From Onchocerca lupi (lineage: Eukaryota > Nematoda > Chromadorea > Rhabditida > Onchocercidae): a stretch of DNA of 64,000 nt. The notes below the pieces were generated by a model that was not told where the DNA came from, did no database searches, and was given only the letters and a program-made list of their open reading frames with translations. Shown here piece by piece: positions 11,859-22,191 of the stretch. Made by a program: the position numbers and the translations under genes. The stretch lies in NCBI GenBank assembly GCA_028564675.1, contig JAOVVO010000053.1:124001-188000 (forward strand), in the 5' to 3' direction. How positions within the stretch are numbered: position 1 is the stretch's first letter; each line of letters opens with the position of its first letter.

Positions 11859-13125
11859 TTAATTGATAAATGATATTGCTTTTTGACTCCTATCCTTATT
11901 GCATTTCTATGGATAGAATCTTAATCTGCTTATCTATTTATGAGATTTCTAATAACTGCAGAAGCAAATGAAACAAAGGGTTTTTCCTAATCATTCATTT
12001 GATCAGTATTACTACATGTGCTTTAGGAGGGGGAAAAATATAAATGGATTTGAATATACTCAGATAAGAATTGCTTCCTGTGAGGCCTTGTTTTTCCTTT
12101 GATTCAGAAGAGAAATTTTTTAAATTATAATGTCTTTAGTTGAATGAATAAAACATCCTGTTTTTCGCTATAATAAATTATCGTTATTTCGTTGATGTCT
12201 TCATTTTTGTTTTATATTAAATCTTTTATAGAGTTGTATTACGAGCCTAACATTAATTTAATAAAAAATTGGTCTGTGCTTTCTTTGTCCCCGCACTGTT
12301 TTGATTGTATCGAAAAATTTATTGGTGGGGATTTCGTTCTTTATAGTGTTCCATAGTACTGATTTTCTTTGAAGTGTCCCATAGTGCTGATTTTGCTAAG
12401 ATGCGTTAGTGTCTTTCCTATTCATTGCCATGTAATTCTACTTCTAAAGTAAGCCTATTTTTAGTTATTAGCAGTTCATTTTCTGTTATTTTGGCCGCAT
12501 AAGTTATGTATATAGAAGTTATGTATAAGTTATGTATATAGAGTAGCATGTATATAGAACCTTTAGGTGATGGAATTCAATTCTTTAAACGGAGTTTTTC
12601 TTCACTGAATGGTACTTGAAGCCAGGAAACTACCGTGATGATGATTGTCTTCATCGAATTCTTCCGAAAAATTTTTTCAAGAAATGATAGGGACACGAAG
12701 TCATTTATGAAGTCGGAAATATTCTGAATATTTGTTGCGTATATCCTGATTAATTATGAATAATATTAAAAATATAGTGAATTGATGATTTTTTAAGTAG
12801 CAGTGGTCTTCTTTTAAAGCATTTTAGGAGGTGATCTAGTAGAGAATTGAGATAGGATATTATCGAAATTAATTATTCTTTTTGCAAGATGTGATTTTAT
12901 ATTCCTTTCTCTTTCTATCCCATCTTTTATTACTACATCTTGCATCCATAGTTACATAAGTCATCATGAACGTCGTGCTAAATTCAATTCTCCTGAGGAA
13001 TGTTTCAACAAAATATTGATATCGAATATGGAAGACTTGAATTAGCCAAAAGATTGCTTAAATAATGTCTGGTATATATAAAACAGTTTGTATTTGTCAT
13101 TCTTTGTTTATTTTATTTTCTATAG
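11361..13125. other. Spacer between RAD23 and COA7
   Basis: Holds the RAD23 3' untranslated region, a 45-base T run, a degenerate two-unit repeat near 12345-12400 (CATAGTACTGATTTT / CATAGTGCTGATTTT) and a small AGTTATGTATATAG repeat near 12503-12560. No coding exon was recognised. Confidence 0.5.
11812..11856. repeat. Poly(T) tract of 45 bases
   Basis: Uninterrupted run of T about 450 bases after the RAD23 stop codon. Its exact length is uncertain because such runs are hard to sequence. Confidence 0.9.
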
Positions 13126-16100
13126 ATGTTTGAGGAAAGTGCCAACGAAGAAGATTTGGAACGAGAACAAGCGGAACGTCGAGAATATGTTAAAAATATT
13201 GGCATTGAATACAGATTTGGATGCTATGAGGTTCTATATGCATTCAATTTGTAAATTTAAATGATGCTGAACTTAAATTAGCCAATCGATTAATTAAATA
13301 AACATACAATAATCTATTATTGATGAACAAAATTATCTTAGGCAACAGAAAAGTGCTTACAATATTTTATCCCGAATTTCCAAAATCTCAACATTTTCCG
13401 TTATGCTTTCCAACAGCCTTATTTTTTACGGAGTAGGAGGGCAGTACGAATTAGCTAGAATGTCTTCGGAGTTTACGAAATGATTTTCAACTATTTATGC
13501 TATACCTTCTATTATTTTTCATATATATTTCAGGAAAAACGGCCTGAATCGTGTCAATTGTTGGGTGAATACATGGAGGCGATCGAAAAAAATTTCAAGA
13601 TGGCATATAATTTATTTAAAACAAATTGTGAGGAAAGAGGATTTCCGAGAAGTTGTTTTAAATATGCCATGTATCTTCTAGCTGGAAAAGGTTAGCATTC
13701 ATTAAAATAAACTCAATTCATTATTAAAGACGAAATAAATCACAAATACGGTCATATATAATAAGAAAGAATAAAAAAGAAAAGAACAGGATTCATAATA
13801 ACAATAAATAAATATGAAATTTAACAATATTAAATGTAGCTTTTTAAACTAGACGGCTTGACTTAAGTGGTATATACTTATTCCGGAAAGAGAATATTTT
13901 GAGACTTTTCAAGTTAAAAATTGTGCTCATCAGTTAGATTTATTTCAGTCAATAACAGACATAAATATGCTTGTTCGCCTTATTCCTTATTTATTATATC
14001 TAAACTTTCTTTGCTTAATGTTTATAACAAATTTATTCATTTTTTATAATAAAATCATTAACTTAGCAGCACTAATTAAACAGCTTGAGTTAAAATGATT
14101 GAGATTGAGGTGAATTATCACACATGTTTAAAGCTTACAAGTCTAATCTAATTATATATGACGAAAATTATTTGTTTATAGCCGATATAAGATGGAAAGT
14201 GAGACTAGTACACATATTTAAAAAGTAATGCATTAAAATCTCAGTGAGTAACCATTCTTAGATTATTAATTTAGCGAAGAATTTGAGAACTATTAGGAAT
14301 TTTCTACATTTGAGCGGATAGTTCGTCATCCTTGAATACTATTTAAGTCCTTAATTTTGATAGATCTCATTGTTGATTGATTGATTAGAAAAAGTTTATA
14401 AATGATATATTTGATATTTGAATTGAATTTCGGAATGCTAATTTTAATTCTTCTTTTTTTATTTGGTGAACTAAGAAATATGGATAGATGGAAATGAGGG
14501 AAAATTGATGCTAAATAGAAGAGTTGAAAATTATCTATATAAATGACAGGTTATTTATTTAATATTATTAAGTAATTTATTTCTTATTATAGATATAGAT
14601 ATTTTTATTTATTTAGTATTGTTAAATAATGTATTTCTTATTATAGATATAGAAATTTTTCAGTGCTCTGAAACTTACATATTTCATCATATCGAAACAA
14701 AAAATGAGATTAGCTCTTCCTTCTCCTGTCTTCGATATCTTCGATAAGTATCTATGATTTCAATAAATGATTTCGAGAAATATATTGAGATCCCTCATAT
14801 AGAATTTATATAAAAGGAAAATTATTTTTTAATTAGAAGTTGAAATATATGTTCACATGAAGGAATCATTTTTATCTCAATGTTGTTCAAGATTTGATCG
14901 ATTAAATTGTTGTGGCATCATCATTTAAATTAATTGTATAAAACCATTTTGGTGATTTTTTCCCTAGTAAATCATAGAAATCTATTTTTAATTCTCAAAA
15001 TCCAAATTAAAATGCATTTTATCCTTTTGCTCACCATTTTTTTTTTTTTTTACTAGCAAATTAAAATTTCATTCCCTCCAGTTACATGTTCATTTTGTTT
15101 CAGAATGTGAACGTAGCCTAAAAAAGATGATTGGACCGTTGGAAAAATCATGTGAAGCTAATATGCCAGAAGGATGTCGATTCTTATCATTAGTTCATTG
15201 GAATGGTGAGAAAGATAGACAGCCCAATTCTGAACTGGCCGAGAAATATATGATAAAGTGACCTTTCAATTACTTTTTGTTTTTGAAATCATTATTCAGT
15301 TATAAGTGAATGCTTCATGAAAAATTTAATGGAATTCTCATTTTAACTTATTTGATTGATTCGGAAAGTTTTTTTTTTCTATTAATAAGAATATATCTTG
15401 TATTTTATCTAAGTGTAATATCATAATTTAATTTTAATTTTGTCTCATTGTTTTTATTTGTGGTTATGTTCCACAGTAATTCAGAAACATTTTAGAGCAT
15501 GTGAACTGGAAGATGTGGAAGCATGTTGGTTGTTAAGTACTTGGTATATTGGACGTAACGCCAAATTTGTTACATCAAGTACAATAAAGATTGTGAGTTC
15601 TCATACTTTTGCTCTGTTACTTGCAAGAATATTGTGTTGAAAATATTAGCTTTTCATATTATTTCTGGAACGACTTAATATAAAAAATGAATTTTGATCA
15701 ACTGTAGTTTTTTGATTGAGTGTAGTATTTTTTTTTCTTTTTTTTTTTTTAGTTTTAGAACTAGCACTTTTACTTGACTTTGTAACGACATTCAATTGTT
15801 TAATTTTTTTACAGAAATATATATAGAGTTCGTTGAATTAAAAGTTAAATCAGTAAAAACAGTCTCAGAGCTTAGAAAAGAGTACTAATTTGATGAAGAA
15901 ATTAAAAAGCAAAGGGAATAAATTATTCAAGGAATAAGGACGAAAATTAAAGAGAACGTAACCAGTTTAAATGAATATAGATTTTCCACTGTTTTTGTAT
16001 CAGCGCATACTTCCAATTATTTTTTATCAGAATTTTATAAAATCATTATTTGTCTGATGACATGCAAATCTATCGTGAATATATTACAGAAAATATTTGG

Positions 16101-16960
16101 AAATAGATCTAGAAACTACATATTTAGTATTGTTAGTTGTGACTTTTGGATATCTGATCAGTTTCGTTTCAAAATAATAATTTCATCCAATTCCTTCTTA
16201 TTGAAACCTATTAGGTTTTAAAAAATACTGATATGTTTTAGATAAAACAAGTGAATTTGTTATTATCTGTTGCTAGTTGCTATAAATTTGATCCTAGTAT
16301 CAAATTTTATTAAAGTAAAAATAACAAATAAAATTTAATGAAACTATTAAAGATAACTGGAAGTTAACAGTATTTCGAAAAGCAATCTATATTTATTAAT
16401 TCCATGCCAGAAGGCATAGAGTTGATGAACTATCATCTATAATTTTCGAAATATTGTTTGATTTATTTTACTATGTAAATGCTAAGTTATTCAAATCGAT
16501 TTGCTTTCTAGAAAAAGCATAATCCGTACTTGGGAGAGCTTCCGCGAAATATCGATTTAGCCATCAAATATGGTGTCCGTGCTTGTGACTTGGGTTGCTT
16601 TCAGTCTTGTGGAAATGTATCCAGGTTAGTTTTAATTATTTTTATGACTGGCTTTTTAGCAATAAATATAGTGATTTCAGTATTGATTGTGACTTTCTGG
16701 TTGTAGTCAGCTAATTATTTTGATAAGATTTGTTTAATTTCAATTTTATTCCTCAATACTTTAGCGATTTTTTTTCGAAATACCAATTACATGCTATTCA
16801 AATGTTCAAAAATCATTAAACCAATTTCTTTCGTTGCAGGTTATATAGTTTAGGTGATGGAATTGAACGTGATCCAGACAATGCGAAATTATACTTGAAT
16901 AAAGCAAAAGAAGCTTACAAACGTGCTAAATCAGGTGATAAAGTGGATTTTACTGGTTAA
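13126..16960 (+). CDS. COA7: COA7 (Sel1-repeat mitochondrial assembly factor)
   Basis: Six exons (13126-13230, 13534-13690, 15104-15257, 15485-15592, 16512-16624, 16840-16960) encode about 252 residues; human COA7 has 231. The order of Cys-containing Sel1/TPR-like helices matches COA7: FGCYE-EKRPESCQLL, then NCEERGFPRSCFKYAMYLLA, SCEANMPEGCRFLSL, RACELEDVEACWLLSTWY, and the closing RACDLGCFQSCGNVSRLYSL followed by GDGIERDP. Paired cysteines fit the family's disulphide-linked helical repeats and its intermembrane-space import. COA7 binds haem and supports assembly of cytochrome c oxidase. One odd point: exon 3 ends in phase 2 at 15257 but exon 4 reads in phase 0, so one base appears missing at the A run before the donor. 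The first donor (GTTCTA) is weak. Confidence 0.87.
14551..14657. repeat. 54-bp direct tandem repeat in COA7 intron 2
   Basis: Two adjacent units, 14551-14604 and 14605-14657, share ATTTCTTATTATAGATATAG near their right ends with scattered differences elsewhere. Confidence 0.75.
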
Positions 16961-17116
16961 CTTCCAGTTATTTTATTCATTTTAATTCACTATTAGATAG
17001 TCTTTAATAGTTTTATTAACTTTTATTTGTCTATTTCTTCACTCGCATTAGTTCACTTCAGTTCTTAGCAAGATACTGAATTAAACCATGGCACTGTTCT
17101 TTTATTATATGAATGT

Positions 17117-17122
17117 AATAAA
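17117..17122 (+). promoter_or_regulatory. Polyadenylation signal AATAAA after COA7
   Basis: Canonical hexamer about 155 bases after the COA7 stop. It is plausible by distance, though chance hits are common in this sequence. Confidence 0.4.
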
Positions 17123-17670
17123 AGTTGTCTCAATGAATGTATTTTTGTTCTCACGAATTAGGTATCAATAATTGCTTTGTTAATATATTATGTCATTATA
17201 TGTTCATTATGAGAAGCAGCATTTCTAGCAGTTATAATTCATATTTCATACTCGAAATTGCATCATTTTATGTAGCGAAAATGCATTAAATATTATTACG
17301 TTGAATTTTGAAAATTAATTTATATTTATTTCAACAAATATTACAAATGTGATTATTGTAAGTAAATTTTATATTAATCATTAGTAAAAGTATAACAGGC
17401 TTTTAATGAAAAGCACTGGAATAAAGGAATTCTACCTATCAGGCAGCTAAATTAAAAGAAAGTATCCATATCATTAGCGAAATTTTATATTTGATAGTGG
17501 TACTAATGGCACTGGTTAAGAATTGCATCTTAATCTTTAATAATTTATAGCGTCTCTTTTTTATTCAAGTTTGTAGTATTGATCTTCATGAAATAAAGTT
17601 AGAATTCCATCCAAATTTCCTCGTGTCATCTCTGTCAGATGGAAAGAATGTTATTTGTGGATAGAGATCT

Positions 17671-17726
17671 TGAAACTCAAGTTTCAAAAAGCGGAAGCGC
17701 GATTCCGAAAACTTTCGGTTTCGCTT
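17671..17726. repeat. Two adjacent hairpins
   Basis: First hairpin: TGAAACT / AGTTTCA at 17671-17686 with a two-base loop. Second: CCGAAAACTTTCGG at 17705-17718, enclosed by AAGCG (17695-17699) and CGCTT (17722-17726). Together they form a compact structure 700 bases downstream of COA7. Confidence 0.6.
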
Positions 17727-19247
17727 GCATTAATAAGTGGGATAATGAATTGATTTCGGTTGTCATAAAGATACATGGTTTAGAGCTCTTCATTCCTTGC
17801 AGTTTTCATTCATGATTGATTGATATAATTATGCTACAAAGCGGATCTTTCACATTTTTAAAATCATTGAAAATTCCACAGGCTTACTGGTGGAGAATCA
17901 ATTCCATTTTTATTCTAAGAAATGTAAGATTATTAAATCTCAAAATTATGATTGATAATCTGAAGTTACTGACCATATATCTTGAAAGACTATACTTAAA
18001 GATTTCGTAAAGATTCATAAGCATTTGAAAATGCTACAGTCTTCGGTCCGAATCACTTCATGCTTTACTATCAAAAACATTGAGTTCAATTTTTTTTTTT
18101 TTTTAGAAATTTCTCGACCTTCACAGTTACATCAAAGAATAAGGATAATTAAGAAGATTGAGGGGTAATCATGAAGACTGACATTTGCAAGGTAAAAGAA
18201 TGAAAAAGATCTATCGAATCAGGCAAGCTAAATTACATGAATCAAGCTATTAATCTCTCATTAGTGGCAGATATGAGATATAAGGAATATTTTCTGATAG
18301 ATCTTTTCCTTAAGGCGAAAAACAACCCATAAAGTAAATCTTAAACTATTGACTCAAGAAAATAAAATCATGCAAAACAGGTGCCGACTTTATTGCGGGT
18401 CAATACATGTTCATTTTACTCATCCAAAAATTTGAGAAAAAATGAGTGTTTGAAATTTTTGTTTATTATATTCGTTCAAAAATTGCGGATCAATTCATGT
18501 CTCAGAAAGACAAATTTTTTGTCCGTTATTTTAGTAAATATTTAAGAAGTAGTGGAAACCTTAACTTATTGGGCTTCTCTATGGATCATCGATAGAAATG
18601 ACTGTAAAAAGTTGAGCGAGAGTGGATGATTTCTAAATTGATAAAGAAAATCCTATAGAAATCAGAACAACTTTCAATCCATAATATTATTGGAAGATGA
18701 AGATCAGGCAGAAATAAAATTTTTTGGAATATTAGAAAAGGACATGAATGGACACTAATATGGGAATACTAATATCCTTTCTCGTTGATTTTGTTAAAAT
18801 AGATCGACGGGGGATGTCTTTTGAAGAATAAGTTGGCCACATGAAATGTAAAAACATTTGAAACGGTCGCCAATAAAAGGTCCAGTTGAAAGCACTGTAA
18901 CTTACTTTTCGCTGGATGAAATAAAATGTTCAATTTTTTCAATTGCTTTAGTGATGGTGATAACAAGAGCTAAAGAACGGAGTTTGGACAGTGAATTCTG
19001 TCGATAGGATATGAAGTACTTCTTTCGATATCCTGTTTCGGGGATGTCGTGGCAAGGTTGGAATCAATATATTCTTATGGATGGGTTTGACAATTTCCGT
19101 AGTAGTTGCTTTAAACAAATCCTTGAAGCGGCAGCGTCAAGTGGAAAAATTTAAATTTTGTTTAGGTTATATAAACGATGCTAGAAGTTTTGTTCCTGAA
19201 TGGCGGGCAGATTTTTTTTTTTTCGAGCATTCACTTTATTTAGTACA

Positions 19248-19852
19248 GTTGGATGGCCACATTTTGCGTGACCGGTCCACGGCTAGTTTTTATAAATAAA
19301 AATGTAGCTTATTCGAATGTAGCCTATTCGGCCTATCAGAATGAATGTGCTCACCCACCTTTACCTGTCACAGGTGTAACAAGTTGAAAAAAAAGTAAAT
19401 ATATTAAGGGCGCCTCTGTTAGTGTGTGATGATGATGCGTTTTTGTTGGCGCGCGAGGGTCATCGACATTGACCCTAGTTGAGGGTTACAAAGAAATGAT
19501 CAATATTTATTGCGCAAGAGTAAAGAATCAATAATATCGATAAAACAAATCTAATGATAAATTTATTAAATAAAAAAGGAGAAAACGACTAAAATTGCTC
19601 CCGTTGACATCTCTATGTAAAATGATAGAAAAGAGCGCCTTTGTTAGCGCGTGATGAAGATGCGCCTTTGTTGGTGCGTTAGGGTAATCGTTAGGATATT
19701 GATCCTAGTTGAGGGTTATAAAGGAATGACCAATTATTTATTATTATTCAGTATTTATTGTTTATTATTATTCAGCATTCTTCATTATTATTCATTATTA
19801 TTTTTTATTATTTATTATTTATTTTTTGTAATTTACTACTGATCATTATTCT

Positions 19853-19883
<31 letters not shown>

Positions 19884-20306
19884 TTATTAATTGTTAATTT
19901 TATTATTGATTAATTTCTATTATTATTGCTAACCGTATCTTTTACTCAAGGAGAGAGATGGGAGGAAAAAGGAGAATGACAGAAAAAAAGGTAGGCGGAG
20001 TCAATAAACTCCACTTCCTCACCTATTTTCAGTTGTCACGGACGTGACACGTGAAAAAAAGTGAGTATATTTACTCACTAAGAAAGTCTGTTGGAGTACA
20101 AGGTTGTGTCAAAATTTGAAAACAATCGGTGGAGAACTTCCCGGAGATCCATGATTAGTAACAGGTAGCATTTACATTTTTATTTATATTGATATAGAAA
20201 CACGCGCCTATTCGAATGCATCAATATTTCAAAGCAATCGTTAAAGAACTTCCGGAGATTTAAGGTCTTAAACAATAAACATTTACATTTTTATTTATAT
20301 AGATTA
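19248..20306. repeat. Dispersed modular repeat, copy 2
   Basis: The GC-rich module GCGTGACCGGTCCACGGCTA lies at 19267-19286, directly followed by the left inverted end TATAAATAAAAATGTAGC (19291). The body holds ATT-rich DNA at 19730-19920, a GGCGGAGTCAATAAACTCCA block, a TGTCACGGACGTGACACGTG palindrome near 20034, and the right inverted end at 20280-20306. A second internal copy of that end is near 20167-20196. The body is inverted relative to copy 1. Confidence 0.65.
19404..19740. repeat. Duplicated ~105-bp block inside repeat copy 2
   Basis: Blocks at about 19407-19512 and 19634-19740 share GCGCCT-TGTTAG, GATGCG, TTTGTTGG and ATTGATCCTAGTTGAGGGTT-like stretches in the same order. Confidence 0.7.
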
Positions 20307-20692
20307 TGTCTGAGAGGGATTCTTAAGAGAAGAATTTGATTTACAGCCAAATATATTATAGGTCTACAGTGATATCAGAATGGTCAAACATAAGATTTCT
20401 ATAAGATCAAGCACATCATCATTATTGTAAATAAGGTTATAATAACAATTGATGAGACAGTTCTGAAAAGCTTTCTGAAGGTGATATAATAATAGAAGTT
20501 ATTATTAGGTATATCACTAAAACGCTACCAATCATGCAAGATTTTCATCTTTATATGAAATTTTCTTAAATTTTTTTTCTCCAAAACATAATTTAAATTC
20601 AGTCATGAAATTTATTTCTAATTTTTCAATCATTTTTGAGCTTTTGATTCTAATCCTCCATTTAATTCCTTGCATTCCTACTCCTTTTAAAT

Positions 20693-20902
20693 CTGGATAA
20701 CCAAAACAAGCTGTCTGATTAACTAAAACAAGTTGTCCGGGTAATTAAAACAAGTTTTCTGGATAACCAAAACAAGTTGTCCGGGTAATTAAAACAAGTT
20801 GTCTGGATAACCAAAACAAGTTGTCCGGGTAATTAAAACAAGTTGTCTGGATAAGTAAAACAAGTTGTCCGGGTAATTAAAACAACTGTCTGGGTAACCC
20901 AG
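20693..20902. repeat. Minisatellite of alternating 22-bp monomers
   Basis: About nine 22-base monomers share AAAACAAGTTGT and alternate two variants, CTGGATAACC and CCGGGTAATT, so the real period is about 44. It closes with the near-palindrome CTGGGTAACCCAG at 20890-20902. Related sequence flanks the array (20627-20692 and 20950-21016, both with TTTTTGAGCTTTTGA). Confidence 0.9.
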
Positions 20903-21369
20903 ATTTCATGATTAAAAAGCGAACAATTACTTTTAATTATTTTTAATTCCTCAATTGTTTTTGAGCTTTTGACTTTGCTTCTCTATCTGATTCCTTATAT
21001 TCCTACTTCCCTTAGATTCCCTTGTTAAATAGTATAGTAAATGATCAGCGTAGTATCCCCAAATCCAAATTGGGGTGACAAGTTGCATATCGTCCGCAAT
21101 GTACTGGACAAACCAACCTAAAACATTTCGGGGGAGTTTGCTAATACGTGAGTTCGCGGGAGGGCGGGGAGAGGGTTAATCGGGGTTTTTAGTACTAATA
21201 AGTAAGTTTGGTAAATCTAAGTAGATTAGTTAATTAGATGATTACAGTAGATCCTTTGTGGGGAGTATACTGATTGTGCTAGCAACTTTTCAACAGTCAA
21301 TTCACTTCTTCTTTTCTATTTTTTTCTGGAATGTTCGTCACCTTATTGTTTTAGCTAAGAAAAATCGGG

Positions 21370-21868
21370 TTAGGTTAATTGTTGTCACAGTACGAGTCCT
21401 CTTGTATCTTTCATAGATCCTCAATTTGTTTTCAAAATTTCAATACAATATTTTGTATTTTCGGGCTGTTAGAAGTAGTATTTTTTGAAAATTACTGAAA
21501 ATGGAGATATATATGTTATTGTAATTTTTACTTCTCGTGATTTTTGCAGACTTAGTTTAGCTGAAATTTCCAAAACTCGTTCACACACATTATCGCCTAT
21601 TAGGAAGGTATGTTTATTCTCTCTTAAAGTTTAAAACTAATTTTTTTCGATTAGAAGAGGAAAGGGAAATTTGATTTTTGATGTTTTAAAATATTCAGAT
21701 TTTAAAAATATTCAGAGAACTAAAATTATTATTTATTAATTTCTAGGGAAATTGATTAGTTAGGTTCATTGTTGTAAGTCATGAGTTCTCTTGATTTTTT
21801 CAGATATCCTCTTTTATTTTCAAAACTTCGAAAATTTCATTACAATATTTCGTATCTTTGGGCTATTA
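21370..21868. repeat. Duplicated ~110-bp block upstream of TOMM40
   Basis: 21370-21480 and 21760-21868 share TAGGTTAATTGTTGT/TAGGTTCATTGTTGT, then TTTCAATACAATATTT/TTTCATTACAATATTT and GGGCTGTTA/GGGCTATTA in order, about 388 bases apart. The copies have diverged. Confidence 0.65.
21550..21607 (+). other. Possible non-coding 5' exon of TOMM40
   Basis: A 58-base segment is bounded by a good acceptor (TTTTTGCAG) and a good donor (GTATGT) about 590 bases before the TOMM40 ATG. It has stops in frame, so it would be untranslated. An acceptor-like AACAG at about 22142-22146 could join it to the first coding exon. This is inferred from splice-site context only. Confidence 0.3.
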
Positions 21869-22191
21869 TTTTAGAAATACAAGCACAAAAAGTATTTATG
21901 GAGTATTTATAAGAAGATAGTAACTGTCAAAAAATATTAAGTGCGAGTTTTTGCCACTGTTTATGGATTAGCTTATTCGTAAAGTACACTGTTCTACATT
22001 GTTATTAATTGATTTTGATGTTACAATAATGTTGGTGATCTGCTGGTCAATTGTTAACTTTTAAGCATTTTTAACCTCATGAAAATTAATAAGGCTGGTA
22101 GAATGTTGTTTTGCACTATATGCATTCTCAAGAATTTGTAATAACAGATCGTATCGCTGTTCAAACTAATCAAAATTGAAGGAGCAGCTAT

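Larger units (their letters stand above)
16961..22191. other. Repeat-rich spacer between COA7 and TOMM40
   Basis: This 5.2-kb stretch holds the COA7 3' end, paired hairpins at 17671-17726, a dispersed repeat at 19248-20306, a minisatellite at 20693-20902 with flanking direct repeats, GC-richer DNA near 21120-21200, and a duplicated block at 21370-21480 and 21760-21868. Unidentified open frames near 18769-18966 (minus) and 19081-19299 (plus) show no conserved domain. Confidence 0.6.

Noticed and set aside
18769..18966. Minus-strand open frame in the COA7-TOMM40 spacer
   Set aside because: No conserved domain, start context or splice site; could be chance in AT-rich DNA.
19081..19299. Plus-strand open frame next to repeat copy 2, considered as a transposon protein fragment
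   Set aside because: No retroelement or transposase motif is recognisable, and it runs through a T tract into the repeat module.
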